The notes: generated by a model not told the origin, from the letters alone. 64,000 nucleotides of DNA from Bacteroidales bacterium (GCA_029210585.1 JARGFP010000022.1:1-64000); one strand, 5' to 3'; positions 45,481 through 54,420 are shown, numbered from the stretch's first letter. Numbers and translations are program-made.

Positions 45481-45554
45481 TATTTAATCGATATTTCCAA
45501 TTTATAGAATATTTAATCGATATTTTAATTTTATCTACTATTTAATCGATATTT
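45481..45554. promoter_or_regulatory. Three exact 16-bp direct repeats at 29-bp spacing (iteron-like)
   Basis: TATTTAATCGATATTT occurs at 45481-45496, 45510-45525 and 45539-45554, each start 29 bp after the previous. The spacers (13 bp) differ. Each repeat is centred on a palindromic ATCGAT. They lie between satD (-) and glnS (+), 61 bp upstream of the satD start. A spacing close to three helical turns would place all sites on roughly one face of the DNA, as expected for a cooperatively bound operator; SatD itself, with its helix-turn-helix, is the obvious candidate. Confidence 0.75.
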
Positions 45555-45649
45555 TTTACGGTCAAGCCAAAACACTCCATCTGAATACATCTCAAAACAG
45601 GGAACACATCTACACGGGTCCACAATCATACTTCCTCAATAAATATTGC

Positions 45650-45657
45650 TATTTTTG
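45650..45657 (+). promoter_or_regulatory. Candidate -7 element (TATTTTTG) of glnS
   Basis: TATTTTTG matches TAnnTTTG and lies 20 bases before the chosen glnS ATG at 45678, giving a leader of about 15 nt. It supports that start over an in-frame ATG at 45666. Confidence 0.5.
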
Positions 45658-45677
45658 TACCATAATTGATCAGCCTT

Positions 45678-47378
45678 ATGTCGGTACAACCCAACCAAAC
45701 AGCCAACGAAAAAAACGAACGAAAATCCCTGAACTTCATCCACGCATTCGTGGAAGAGGACCTGCGCGAAGGAAAGAACGGCGGACGCATACACACGCGC
45801 TTTCCTCCCGAACCCAATGGCTACCTGCACATTGGCCATGCCAAGGCGATCCATATCGACTTTGGCACGGCAGAAAAGTATGGTGGGAAATGCAACCTGC
45901 GGTTCGACGACACCAACCCGGTGAAAGAGGATGTGGAATATATCGACTCCATCAGGGAAGACATCCACTGGCTGGGATATGACTGGGAAGACCGGGAATA
46001 CTATGCATCCGATTACTTCGGGAAACTGTACGATTTTGCCGTCGACATGATCAAGAAGGGACTGGCCTACGTCGATGACCAGTCATCGCAGGAAATTGCA
46101 GACCAGAAAGGTACCCCGAATGTGCCCGGAAAAGAAAGCCCCTTCAGGAACCGCCCGGTAGCCGAAAACCTGGACTTGTTCGAACAGATGAACAAGGGTG
46201 CGTTCCCGGAAGGCGCCAGGGTACTGCGTGCAAAAATCGACATGGCCTCCCCCAACATGCACATGCGCGACCCGGTGATCTACAGGATCATCAACCATCC
46301 CCACCACCGTACCGGGACACAATGGAAGGTCTACCCGATGTACGATTTTGCACACGGACAAAGCGACTACTTCGAAGGGGTGACCCACTCCCTCTGCACG
46401 CTGGAATTCGAGGTCCACCGTCCCCTCTACAACTGGTTCATCGACCGGCTGGCCACAGACGATTACAAACCCAGGCAGATCGAATTCAACAGGCTCAACA
46501 TCACCTATACGGTCATGAGCAAGCGCAAACTGCTCCAGATGGTACAACAGGGTGTGGTCAGCGGCTGGAACGATCCCCGGATGCCGACACTGAGCGGCCT
46601 CAGACGAAGGGGCTATACCCCCGTATCCATCAAGAACTTCATCAACAGCATCGGCTACACCAAGGTAGAGGCCCTCAACGATTTTTCTCTGCTTGAATTT
46701 GCCGTACGCGAGGACCTCAACAAAAAGGCCCCACGCGTAATGGCCGTGCTCGATCCCCTGAAGGTGATCATCACCAACTATCCTGAAGATAAAACCGAGG
46801 AGCTGGAGACAATCAATAACCCGGAGGACGAAGCCATGGGCTCCCGGACGATCCCCTTCAGCAGGGAACTGTATATCGAGCGCTCCGATTTCATGGAAGA
46901 TCCGCCAAAGAAATTTTTCCGGCTGGGTCCCGGTATGGAGGTACGGCTGAAATCAGCCTACGTGATCAGGTGCGACGACTACAAAAAAGATGACCAGGGC
47001 AACATCACGGAGCTTTACTGCACCTACGATGAAACAACCAAAAGCGGCGCCGACACCTCGGGAAAGAAGGTAAAGGGAACCCTCCACTGGGTGAGCGCCG
47101 GCCATGCCCTCGAAGCCGAGGTCAGGCTCTACGACAGGCTGTTCTCGGATCCTGAACCCGACGGGCACAAGGAACGCGACTTCATGGAATTCCTCAATCC
47201 CGATTCGCTGCAAGTGGTTAAAGGATACGTGGAGCCGGGTCTCGCCGAGGCAAAGCCGCTGGACCATTTCCAGTTCCAGCGGATCGGCTATTTCAACCTG
47301 GACCCCGACAGCAAACCGGGTACACTGGTATTCAACCGAACGGTACCTTTAAGGGATACGTGGAACAAAAATAACTAG
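45678..47378 (+). CDS. glnS: Glutaminyl-tRNA synthetase
   Basis: 566 residues. GlnRS charges tRNA-Gln with glutamine. The class I motif HIGH is at residues 51-54 within [20 protein letters not shown], and the KMSKS counterpart appears as [26 protein letters not shown] is the GlnRS-specific block that separates it from GltX. The C-terminal beta-barrel anticodon domain is complete ([36 protein letters not shown]). An in-frame ATG four codons earlier exists, but the promoter spacing favours 45678. gltX is also in the window (50862-52382), so both discriminating synthetases are encoded close together. Confidence 0.97.
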   Translation: MSVQPNQTANEKNERKSLNFIHAFVEEDLREGKNGGRIHTRFPPEPNGYLHIGHAKAIHIDFGTAEKYGGKCNLRFDDTNPVKEDVEYIDSIREDIHWLGYDWEDREYYASDYFGKLYDFAVDMIKKGLAYVDDQSSQEIADQKGTPNVPGKESPFRNRPVAENLDLFEQMNKGAFPEGARVLRAKIDMASPNMHMRDPVIYRIINHPHHRTGTQWKVYPMYDFAHGQSDYFEGVTHSLCTLEFEVHRPLYNWFIDRLATDDYKPRQIEFNRLNITYTVMSKRKLLQMVQQGVVSGWNDPRMPTLSGLRRRGYTPVSIKNFINSIGYTKVEALNDFSLLEFAVREDLNKKAPRVMAVLDPLKVIITNYPEDKTEELETINNPEDEAMGSRTIPFSRELYIERSDFMEDPPKKFFRLGPGMEVRLKSAYVIRCDDYKKDDQGNITELYCTYDETTKSGADTSGKKVKGTLHWVSAGHALEAEVRLYDRLFSDPEPDGHKERDFMEFLNPDSLQVVKGYVEPGLAEAKPLDHFQFQRIGYFNLDPDSKPGTLVFNRTVPLRDTWNKNN

Positions 47379-47542
47379 AAGCGGCTACCGCCAGTCGCAC
47401 GGTATGCATCATTAAGATAAGCAGCGATTTTCACTTTGGGGTCAGATGCAGGGGGCAGGTTGAAATCTCCGCAGAGAATCTCCGGACTGTCCCCTTTTAA
47501 CTGCCCGATCTTTTGTATGATCAGGTCCGAAGGGTGTTTCAT
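47375..47542 (-). pseudogene. Endonuclease/exonuclease/phosphatase-family fragment, 55 aa
   Basis: The minus-strand frame from ATG 47542 to TAG 47375 reads MKHPSDLIIQKIGQL, then PEILCGDFNLPPASDP, and ends SLNDAYRATG-like. The CGDFN block followed by P-x-S-D-P is the active-site strand of the endonuclease/exonuclease/phosphatase fold. A complete domain has about 250 residues, so only an internal slice remains; upstream in frame a stop lies three codons before the ATG. Its end overlaps the glnS stop codon by convergent orientation. It is best read as the remnant of a deleted gene. Confidence 0.6.
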
Positions 47543-47600
47543 GGCCAATCATTTTCTGCAAAATAGCAGTTTTTCCTGCAAGAATCCATTATATTGCAAT

Positions 47601-48083
47601 ATGTATACCTACGAAAAGTTCAATGTGAGGCTTTTATCTTGGTTCCTGTTGCTGCTCGGAATCATATTCATCTTTTCAGGTATGTATACTGAAGCCGCAA
47701 TCTTTGGACTCCCCGGTGCCCTGACGGCCGTATCCTATACGGGATTCAATATCGATCCGGAAAAAATGCGTATCAGGAAATACGACCGTTTCATGTGGGT
47801 ATGTATCGGGCAATGGCAACCCATCCAAGATCCAATGTATGTTACCGTTGTAAGGGTAATGCTGAGTGGAAAACGAACGATGCCCCTGCCCATAATCGTA
47901 CCACAGACCGGACGCGCCTCACGGACCTACAAGATCAACCTGGTGGTCAATACCCGCGAACGCTATATTCCCCTCACCTATGGCAACCGCCGTGCCATGC
48001 TCCAAGAGGGTCTGAAAATCGCCACGCTGCTGCATATTAAACTCCTCGACCACACCACCAGCGAAAAACACTGGCTGGCGTAA
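47601..48083 (+). CDS. Hypothetical membrane protein, 160 aa
   Basis: I start at ATG 47601 (MYTYEKFNVRLLSWFLL); the open frame extends 55 codons upstream across the pseudogene remnant and is not credible there. Two hydrophobic segments at about 12-55 (SWFLLLLGIIFIFSGM and EAAIFGLPGALTAVSYTGF) form a hairpin in the membrane, followed by a basic soluble domain of about 100 residues (RIRKYDRFMWVCIGQWQPI, NLVVNTRERYIPLTYGNR). The plan resembles small PH-like bacterial membrane proteins, but no family is recognised. It stands alone between glnS and a convergent outer-membrane gene. Confidence 0.65.
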   Translation: MYTYEKFNVRLLSWFLLLLGIIFIFSGMYTEAAIFGLPGALTAVSYTGFNIDPEKMRIRKYDRFMWVCIGQWQPIQDPMYVTVVRVMLSGKRTMPLPIIVPQTGRASRTYKINLVVNTRERYIPLTYGNRRAMLQEGLKIATLLHIKLLDHTTSEKHWLA

Positions 48084-48237
48084 CAGTGTGACCATTTGCG
48101 CTCCTGCAGGAGACGACTTGTTACACTTTCTGATGCAAGCGTAAGATCTCTGAAACATACTTGCAACACTGCCTGATGCTGCAGACTGATTTGTCCTGAG
48201 CTACGCAGCGGAACGTCCCACCCCACTATCATGCATA

Positions 48238-48268
48238 AACCCCCGGAACAATTGCCCCGGAGGTTCCG
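48238..48268 (-). terminator. Probable terminator of the outer-membrane barrel gene
   Basis: On the minus strand AACCTCCGGGG and TCCGGGGGTT pair into a stem of about 10 bp (one G-U), followed by TTTATG. The T-tract is short, so efficiency is uncertain. It lies about 40 bp downstream of the gene at 48310-48945. Confidence 0.55.
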
Positions 48269-48309
48269 TCATACCATTCATTCCCGTACAACCGGGAGCA
48301 TCATTCCGG

Positions 48310-48945
48310 TCAGAACCAGTATCCCACTGTGAAGATCACCTGCGTGGGACGGGCATCCAAAGCATAGTCGGCTCCATTTACAGTAAATGAATCCCCGTAT
48401 TTGGAAAGGGAGCCTTCATAACGCAGGTCGATGGCCAGCTTCTTGAACAGGTCGATGCCCACCCCGGCCTGGTACCCCCAGGTAAGTCCGCCGGTAAGTG
48501 TCTCCAGGTCCTGGGAAATGGACTTGAGCTCATTTACAGAATTGATCATCGCAGAACCCACCGGACCTGCGTTGATCCTTGCAGGTCCAACTTTCACACC
48601 CACAAGCAAGGGAATATCAATCCGGTTGAACTTCACCTCAAGGAGTTCATTTGCACCGTTCTGCACCACCTGTTCAACCATTCCGCCAGTAGTGTTAAAG
48701 TACAATTCCGGCTGAACGAAGAACATGGCCACATTCACCCGGCTCATTAAACCTACCTGGTACCCGGTAACAGATTCACCTGTCACCAGGTCATACACCT
48801 GGGAACCGTCGCTGATCCCTTTGATATCATCCATCTGGAGGGTTGAAAAATTGATACCACCCTTGATCCCAAACTGGAACAATTGTGCCTGTGCCGATAA
48901 CGATAAGAAGAGCACTGCTATGGAAATAAATGCAATTTTTTTCAT
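48310..48945 (-). CDS. Outer-membrane beta-barrel protein (porin/PorT-like family)
   Basis: 211 residues with a signal peptide (MKKIAFISIAVLFLSLSAQAQ). The mature protein begins LFQFGIKGGINFSTLQMDD and consists of alternating amphipathic strands (YQVGLMSRVNVAMFFVQPEL, IDIPLLVGVKVGPARINAGP, LAIDLRYEGSLSKYGDSF), ending in a terminal strand VIFTVGYWF with the C-terminal Phe typical of outer-membrane proteins. It matches the small eight-stranded PorT/OmpW-like barrels common in Bacteroidota. Substrate or function is unknown. Confidence 0.85.
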   Translation of the reverse strand: MKKIAFISIAVLFLSLSAQAQLFQFGIKGGINFSTLQMDDIKGISDGSQVYDLVTGESVTGYQVGLMSRVNVAMFFVQPELYFNTTGGMVEQVVQNGANELLEVKFNRIDIPLLVGVKVGPARINAGPVGSAMINSVNELKSISQDLETLTGGLTWGYQAGVGIDLFKKLAIDLRYEGSLSKYGDSFTVNGADYALDARPTQVIFTVGYWF

Positions 48946-49071
48946 AATTAATTGTTTTGGTTGTGCGTTAAAATTTCATCTATTAAACGGGCAGATACGT
49001 CCTAAAGTTGCATTTTCAGTGGATTTTCTGACCCCTGCCTGGACCTGGTACGGCCCCGGTTTAATCCCTGC

Positions 49072-49848
49072 CTAATCCTTGTCATTAGCCGCTCCTACTG
49101 TAAGTCCCTCAATAACAATGGATGCGAGCATGCAGCCAAAAATAGCCGGAATGTAGGAAATCGTACCCGGGATCGACTTTTTATTGGGTTCATCCCCGGC
49201 GGCAACCAACCGCTCCCTGTCTGTCTGCTCCGTGGAGAAAACAACCCTGAATCCTTCCGACACCCCCCGTTTTCTCAGCTTCTTCCGCAACAGGTAGGCA
49301 AGCCTGCAATTGTAGGTTGTTCCAAAATCAGTGATACCGATCCTGGTGGGATCTGTCTTCCCACCCGAACCCATGGAGCTGGCCAGTGGAATTCCCCGCT
49401 TGTAGACCGTCTCGATGAACTGGATCTTGGGCATCAGCGTATCGATGGCATCCACGACAAAGTCATACGGGATGGCCAAAATCCCGTCCATCGTATCTTC
49501 ATTGATATAGGTCTGCATGGTCCTGACCCCGATTTCCGGATTGATGTCCTTCAGCCGCTCTTCCATGATCTTTACCTTCTGGTTACCCAGGGTGGAATGC
49601 AACGCCGGCAGCTGCCGGTTGATATTGGTGGGTTGCACAATGTCATTGTCGATCAGGGTCAACTTCCCGATCCCGGCCCTGGCCAGCATCTCTGCGGCCA
49701 TTGACCCCACACCGCCCATTCCTGCCACCAGCACATGGGTATCACGGATCAGCCCGGCCTTTTCTTCCCCGATCAGCTGCACCGTGCGCGACATCCATTC
49801 CGGGAATCCGGCGGAGCTGTTATTGGTTCCTGCTGCTGCTGTCATCAT
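49072..49848 (-). CDS. tcdA: tRNA threonylcarbamoyladenosine dehydratase (ThiF/MoeB/E1 fold)
   Basis: About 258 residues. TcdA cyclises t6A37 in tRNA to ct6A using ATP. The adenylation fold is clear: VLVAGMGGVGSMAAEMLARA is the ATP-binding glycine loop, followed by LTLIDNDIVQPTNINRQL with the conserved Asp/Asn/Arg residues and DFVVDAIDTLMPKIQF. SSMGSGGKTDPTRIGITDF and RRKGVSEGFRVVFSTEQ-like blocks (here LRKRGVSEGFRVVFSTEQ) are specific to the TcdA/CsdL group rather than ThiF or MoeB. The C-terminus GTISYIPAIFGCMLASIVIE is also characteristic. I start at the ATG pair near 49848; an upstream in-frame ATG at 49872 adds MLKILQRL. Confidence 0.9.
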   Translation of the reverse strand: MMTAAAGTNNSSAGFPEWMSRTVQLIGEEKAGLIRDTHVLVAGMGGVGSMAAEMLARAGIGKLTLIDNDIVQPTNINRQLPALHSTLGNQKVKIMEERLKDINPEIGVRTMQTYINEDTMDGILAIPYDFVVDAIDTLMPKIQFIETVYKRGIPLASSMGSGGKTDPTRIGITDFGTTYNCRLAYLLRKKLRKRGVSEGFRVVFSTEQTDRERLVAAGDEPNKKSIPGTISYIPAIFGCMLASIVIEGLTVGAANDKD

Positions 49849-49946
49849 TAACCTTTGTAATATTTTCAACAATAGCCTTCTTCATTTATAATCTGCTGAG
49901 AATTTCGAAAACTTCCGTCATTTTTGCACTTTGAAATAGTTCCCGT

Positions 49947-50105
49947 TGAAGCGCCCTTCATTTATTCCCTCTGATATACTTTCAACTGATATACTCTCTC
50001 ATGAAGCGCCCATCATCTCTTTCTTATAATATACTTTCCCCTGAAGCCTCCATCATTTAAGCACGTTAAATAAGTATCCCGTGGCGTCCCCTTCATTTAT
50101 TCCCT
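49947..50105 (-). repeat. Four decayed copies of the TatD-gene 3' end
   Basis: The 14-bp block TTCATTTATTCCCT, which contains the TatD-gene stop codon at 50097-50099, recurs exactly at 49957-49970. Related blocks TGAAGCGCCCATCATCTC (about 50002) and TGAAGCCTCCATCATTTA (about 50042) lie between them, each with a nearby ATACTTTC or GTATCC. The units are 40-55 bp long and partly decayed. They fill the gap between the TatD-type gene and tcdA. Confidence 0.7.
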
Positions 50106-50774
50106 GTTAAAGATTTTCCTGAATAACCAGTGCTGCTCCGTGCGCAGTGCCTGGAGGCTGACCGACCGGAGGTGTGCTGCACGCTCATACAGCCTGGCGA
50201 TATCAACATCCGACTCGTCGGTCTCTAAGAAAAATTTCCCGTCTGGCACCTCCCGGAAGGCTGCTGCCACTTTCGCCGACTTCAGCAAAGCTTCCCCGAA
50301 GGAAAGCAAAAAACCGAATTTCAGCAGGTCCCCTGCCAGCTGTGCACCTCCCCTGAATCCATGGATGATCATGGGAACGGCAGGCTGGTACGCCTTTGCA
50401 AACCCGATCAGCTCCTGGTAGCTCTTTACTGCGTGAATGACCACCGGCAGGTCAGCCATTTCTGCAATCTCCACCTGTGCACGGAAGACCTTTTCCTGCA
50501 GGTCCATTGGTGTTTGGATGGTTGCATCCAGTCCAGCCTCCCCGACGGCCAGCACCTGGCAGTTTTCTGTGGCCAGCTGCACCTTTTTCAGTGCCTGGTC
50601 CACACCTGCCTTTTCGATGTCCCAGGGATGCAGTCCGACGGACCAGGCGGCATCCGGATCCGCTTCATCGGGGGGATAGGAGCGGACAGACAGGTTCTGC
50701 AATACCCATTCCTCACCGGAAACAGCGCCCCTGTGCGCATGGATGTTGATATGTTGTTCCAGTTCAGGATACAC
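50097..50774 (-). CDS. TatD-family metal-dependent hydrolase
   Basis: 225 residues beginning with GTG at 50774. TatD proteins are two-metal TIM-barrel DNases/hydrolases. INIHAHRG is the N-terminal metal motif (usual DxHxH, here N-I-H-A-H), AWSVGLHPWDIEKAG follows, then VLAVGEAGLDA with the bridging Glu, LPVVIHAVKSYQELI, PMIIHGFRGGAQLA and FFLETDESDVDI with the catalytic Asp. It is about 30 residues shorter than Escherichia coli TatD because of tightened loops. The start codon lies inside a 43-bp tandem repeat; an ATG at the same position of the next unit upstream opens only a 13-codon peptide. It is downstream of gltX. Confidence 0.85.
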   Translation of the reverse strand: MYPELEQHINIHAHRGAVSGEEWVLQNLSVRSYPPDEADPDAAWSVGLHPWDIEKAGVDQALKKVQLATENCQVLAVGEAGLDATIQTPMDLQEKVFRAQVEIAEMADLPVVIHAVKSYQELIGFAKAYQPAVPMIIHGFRGGAQLAGDLLKFGFLLSFGEALLKSAKVAAAFREVPDGKFFLETDESDVDIARLYERAAHLRSVSLQALRTEQHWLFRKIFNRE

Positions 50775-50874
50775 GTTACGACAATGGATTGATATGTTGT
50801 CCCTGTTCAGGATACATGCTACGACAATGGATTGATATGTTGTCCCTGTTCAGGATTCACGCTACGACAACCGG
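50746..50874 (-). repeat. Three 43-bp tandem units joining gltX end to TatD-gene start
   Basis: The units 50746-50788, 50789-50831 and 50832-50874 differ at only a few positions. Each contains, on the minus strand, a GTCGTA block equal to the end of gltX (RLS-stop) and a TGTATCCTGAAC-like block equal to the start of the TatD gene. The first unit supplies the TatD start; the third contains the gltX stop. So the whole gene junction was duplicated twice. Confidence 0.92.
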
Positions 50875-52382
50875 TTGATGCCGGTTTCAATCCGCTTCAG
50901 CACTTCTTCTTTTCCCAGGATTTCCGCAATATGAAACAACGATGGCCCTTGGGCGGCGCCCACGAGCAGGAGCCGCCAGGCATTCATCACCGCACCCATG
51001 CCCCATTCGCGGGCTTCGATTTCTGCCTTTACTTCGCGCTCAATATGCTCAGCTGTAAAAGGGTCAATATGCTGCAGCAGGTCCGACAGCGCACGCATCA
51101 ATTCCGGGGTCGATTCCTTCCAGCGTTTTTTTACCACTTTCTCATCGTAGGATTCCGGGGCCCGGAAGAAAAACGATGACTGCTCCCAGAGGTCTGAAAC
51201 AAAATCTGCCCGCTCCCTCACAAGCTGTACCACTTCCAACACCATTTCCGGGGAAGCCTGTACTCCTTTCTCAGCAAGGACCTTTTCAAAGGATGTGGCA
51301 AGTTCTTCCCCTGGCGCCTGCTGCAGGTACTGGTGGTTGAACCAGCGGGCCTTGTCATGATCAAATTTCGCCCCCGCTTTCCCTACTTTCTGCAGATCAA
51401 AGTCATGGGGCAGCTCTTCCAGGCTGTACAATTCCTTTTCCGTCCCGGGGTTCCACCCCAAAAATGCCAGGATATTGATACAGGCTTCGGGAAAATACCC
51501 TTCCTCGCGGTAGCCCGATGATACCTCGCCCGTCTTCGGATCTTTCCATTCCAGCGGAAAGACCGGGAAACCACCCTTGTCCCCGTCGCGCTTGCTGAGC
51601 TTCCCTTTGCCATCCGGCTTGAGGATCAGCGGCAGGTGGGCAAACTGCGGCATGCTGTCTGTCCACCCGAATGCCTTGTACAGCGATACATGCAGCGGCA
51701 GGGATGGGAGCCATTCCTCTCCACGTATCACATGGGTGATCTCCATTTCATGGTCATCCACCACGTTGGCCAGGTGGTAGGTGGGCATGCCGTCCGACTT
51801 GAACAGGATCTTGTCGTCCAGCGTCCGGCTCTCCACGCGTACTTCCCCGCGGACAATATCCTGCATTACAATCTCTTCATTGGGAGGGAACTTAAACCTT
51901 ACCACGTAGGGCGTACCTGATTCAACCAGCTGCTGCACTTTTGCCCCGTCCATCGTCAGGGAGTTATTCATGCCGTTACGCGTGGTGGCATCATAGGTAA
52001 AGGTCTGCTTTTCAGCTTCGGCCGCACTTCGTTGCTGGTCCAGTTCTTCCGGTGTATCAAATGCAAGATACGCATGTCCGGAGCGCACCAGCCGGTCGGC
52101 ATATTCAGCATACCGCTCTTTTCGCTCCGACTGCCGGTAAGGGCCCATGTCTCCCCCGGCACCCACACCCTCGTCGGGACCGATGCCGCACCACTCCAGC
52201 GACGCAAGAATGTAATTTTCCGCCTCGGCCACGTACCGCGCCTGGTCGGTATCCTCGATACGCAGGATGAATGTTCCTCCATGTTTCCTGGCAAACAGGT
52301 AATTGAACAACGCTGTTCTCAGGCCTCCGATATGCAGCGGTCCCGTGGGACTCGGTGCAAAACGTACACGTACTTTACTCAT
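50862..52382 (-). CDS. gltX: Glutamyl-tRNA synthetase
   Basis: 506 residues. GltX charges tRNA-Glu with glutamate. FAPSPTGPLHIGGLRTALFN holds the class I HIGH-type motif (HIGG, residues about 17-20), followed by FILRIEDTDQARYV. KLSKRDGDKGG is the KMSKS loop (residues about 265-275). The C-terminal helical anticodon-binding domain ends at GINRLS. The absence of cysteine zinc ligands fits many Bacteroidetes enzymes. It is preceded by a clear TAnnTTTG element and its 3' end is part of the 43-bp tandem array. Confidence 0.97.
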   Translation of the reverse strand: MSKVRVRFAPSPTGPLHIGGLRTALFNYLFARKHGGTFILRIEDTDQARYVAEAENYILASLEWCGIGPDEGVGAGGDMGPYRQSERKERYAEYADRLVRSGHAYLAFDTPEELDQQRSAAEAEKQTFTYDATTRNGMNNSLTMDGAKVQQLVESGTPYVVRFKFPPNEEIVMQDIVRGEVRVESRTLDDKILFKSDGMPTYHLANVVDDHEMEITHVIRGEEWLPSLPLHVSLYKAFGWTDSMPQFAHLPLILKPDGKGKLSKRDGDKGGFPVFPLEWKDPKTGEVSSGYREEGYFPEACINILAFLGWNPGTEKELYSLEELPHDFDLQKVGKAGAKFDHDKARWFNHQYLQQAPGEELATSFEKVLAEKGVQASPEMVLEVVQLVRERADFVSDLWEQSSFFFRAPESYDEKVVKKRWKESTPELMRALSDLLQHIDPFTAEHIEREVKAEIEAREWGMGAVMNAWRLLLVGAAQGPSLFHIAEILGKEEVLKRIETGINRLS

Positions 52383-52401
52383 ATACCATCATTGTTTGCT
52401 G

Positions 52402-52409
52402 CAAAGATA
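52402..52409 (-). promoter_or_regulatory. Candidate -7 element (TATCTTTG) of gltX
   Basis: On the minus strand TATCTTTG matches TAnnTTTG and lies 19 bases before the ATG at 52382, leaving a leader of about 14 nt. Confidence 0.55.
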
Positions 52410-52502
52410 AGGATTAATCAACAGATGTTATGTTCCCATTCTTCTACTATTCCTTTCCCTGCTGGATTGAAAATAGTATTCAAGTTTTCAGATGCAACTC
52501 CT

Positions 52503-53243
52503 TCAGAATTTTCCCTGGTACTTCTTCAAAAACGTGGGGTACACCTCTTCCCGCATCCATTTCAGCCGCGGCTCTACCCGCAGCATTTTCTGGTATACCT
52601 CGTTCGCTTCCCGGTACATCCCCGATGCGATACAGGCATCTGCCAGGCTTCTCAGCGTATTCAGGTAAAGCCAGTTATGCTTCAACCCCTGCCTGTCTGC
52701 CTCGTAAAGCTTCACCGACTTCGCGTAGATCTTCGCCGCCTCCGTACTGCTGCCGCCAAAAATCGCCGGCTTGTAGAATTCTATGTTCCCTTTCTCCATC
52801 CATACCTGCGGATCGGCGGGATCCAGTTCAAGGGCCAGTTTGTTTTCTGAAAATGCCTTCCCGCCAAACACCACCGCCTTGTATGCGTTCAATCCAACCT
52901 TGTAACCGTATATGGCCCCCAGCATTGCATGTGCCCTGGCATTTTCGGGCGAGCGGTCCAGAATAATCTCCAGGTATTCTTCCGCCTGCTTAACATATTC
53001 CCGTGCCTCCTTCTCCTCCTTCTGCGAGATCAGCCAGGCAATATACCCGTACTGCGCCACCACCAGGTCGTACAGCAGCTCATGACTCCCGGTTGATTCC
53101 CATACCTGCTCCATCTCTTCCATCGCCCGGTGCCAGTCGCCCATTTCTCCTGAAATATACGCCCCGTAGATCCGCTCCTCGAATCCCTGGGCAACTCCCG
53201 GGATCCAGACAAGCAACAACAGGTATACAGCCAGATTTCTCAT
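52503..53243 (-). CDS. Secreted TPR-like protein of unknown function
   Basis: 246 residues with a signal peptide (MRNLAVYLLLLVWIPGVAQG). The mature protein is helical with repeat-like segments: GDWHRAMEEMEQVWESTG, REYVKQAEEYLEIILDRSPE followed by NARAHAMLGAIYGYKVG, and LALELDPADPQVWMEKGNIE, which read as tetratricopeptide repeats; DACIASGMYREANEVYQKML is the last. I start at the signal-peptide ATG 53243. It lies 76 bp downstream of the glycosyltransferase of the carotenoid operon on the same strand and could be co-transcribed, but no functional link is evident. Confidence 0.75.
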   Translation of the reverse strand: MRNLAVYLLLLVWIPGVAQGFEERIYGAYISGEMGDWHRAMEEMEQVWESTGSHELLYDLVVAQYGYIAWLISQKEEKEAREYVKQAEEYLEIILDRSPENARAHAMLGAIYGYKVGLNAYKAVVFGGKAFSENKLALELDPADPQVWMEKGNIEFYKPAIFGGSSTEAAKIYAKSVKLYEADRQGLKHNWLYLNTLRSLADACIASGMYREANEVYQKMLRVEPRLKWMREEVYPTFLKKYQGKF

Positions 53244-53319
53244 ATTTTTAAATACTTGATATGTAGCACTATAAAAGAACAGTATGCATTGACAATACAA
53301 GCTACTTCGCATTGGTTCA

Positions 53320-54420
53320 TTACCCGCAAAATTTTATCTCCCTGCCTTTCCAGATGTTGCGTGCCCTGAACCGCCGCCTGAAGGCTTCCGCCACCAGCAC
53401 CACGAAGCTTGCCTGCTGCACCGGCTGCAACACCACGTTCCAGAAAAGCGGCTGCCTGCTCATGGCCGCCACAAGCATCCGCATCAGCCAGGTAAGCGTT
53501 AGGTACAATACCATCCACTGCAACGACAAACCCAGCCATACAAACAGAAACCCGAATGTGGTAAACACCGTAAACAGCAAAAGTACCAGGCCGCTGCCAC
53601 CGAAAAAGGCAAACACACTGCGGGTCATCCCGCCGATCGCCTCACTATACCCCCTGTACATCCTGCATTCCACCTCCCCGGAACTCAGCATCGTGTGCAC
53701 CTTCAGCCGCTGCACTTTCATGAGTTTGATGATCGCCATGTCCTCCACGTTCAGCTCACGCACCCGCTCATGATACCGCTGCGCGCGGTAGGTGTTCGCC
53801 TCAAAGAGCATAAACTGACCGTTGGCTGCGGCGAGCGATGGGCGGTGACTGAGCCGGATCAGCCGCATGGGAAGCAGGCTCAGCAATATCAGGTTCATCG
53901 CGGGAACGGTAAGCAGCTCACCCAGGGTATGCATCTTCTGCCGGGGAAAGAGAGACAGCAGCAAGAGATCATATTGCATCATGTGCCCGAGGGAGCGCCT
54001 GATCAACCCATGCCGAATCCGTACATCGGCATCAAGGAAAAGCAGGTAATCCCCACGCGCCTGCAGCGACAGCCGGTGACATGCGTGGTTCTTGCCCAGC
54101 CACCCCGCAGGAAGCTCCAGGCCTTCAAGCACGCTGAACCGGCTGTCACGATCCGCAAAGGAGCGGGCAATGGCCAGCGTGCCATCCTCCGATAAATCAT
54201 CATATACGACCACCTCTATGTTACGGTAATCATGCGTCTCAAGATCGGCCAAAATCAACGGCAGGTTCAGCTCCTCGTTGCGGGCCGGGATCAGCACGCT
54301 GACCAGCGGTTCGCCGGACAGGTCAACCTCCTTAAGCCACTGCCGGTGGTACATGTTGATCAACACGATCAGCAACCTGACCAGCAAAATGACAAATGCA
54401 GCAATGGCTAATCCTGACAT
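53320..54420 (-). CDS. Membrane GT2 glycosyltransferase of the carotenoid cluster (CrtQ/CruG-like)
   Basis: 366 residues: an N-terminal membrane anchor (residues 1-25), a GT-A domain, and three or four C-terminal membrane helices. VSVLIPARNEELNLPLILAD begins the GT2 domain; IEVVVYDDLSEDGT carries a DDLSxD nucleotide site, GWLGKNHACHRLS is a block shared by carotenoid and hopanoid glycosyltransferases, and LLFLDADVRIR holds the DxD metal site. VEDMAIIKLMKVQRLKV corresponds to the catalytic ED region. The C-terminal ARNIWKGREIK matches the end of this group. In a cluster with CruF the 1'-hydroxyl of the carotenoid is the natural acceptor; this is inference. Confidence 0.82.
   Translation of the reverse strand: MSGLAIAAFVILLVRLLIVLINMYHRQWLKEVDLSGEPLVSVLIPARNEELNLPLILADLETHDYRNIEVVVYDDLSEDGTLAIARSFADRDSRFSVLEGLELPAGWLGKNHACHRLSLQARGDYLLFLDADVRIRHGLIRRSLGHMMQYDLLLLSLFPRQKMHTLGELLTVPAMNLILLSLLPMRLIRLSHRPSLAAANGQFMLFEANTYRAQRYHERVRELNVEDMAIIKLMKVQRLKVHTMLSSGEVECRMYRGYSEAIGGMTRSVFAFFGGSGLVLLLFTVFTTFGFLFVWLGLSLQWMVLYLTLTWLMRMLVAAMSRQPLFWNVVLQPVQQASFVVLVAEAFRRRFRARNIWKGREIKFCG

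Noticed and set aside
45481-45554. CRISPR-like array
   Set aside because: Only three 16-bp repeats with 13-bp spacers and no cas genes; repeat and spacer lengths do not fit a CRISPR, and an operator is the better reading.
47436-47600. 55-codon N-terminal extension of the small membrane protein
   Set aside because: It is antisense to the endonuclease/exonuclease/phosphatase relic, and the membrane hairpin begins only after ATG 47601.
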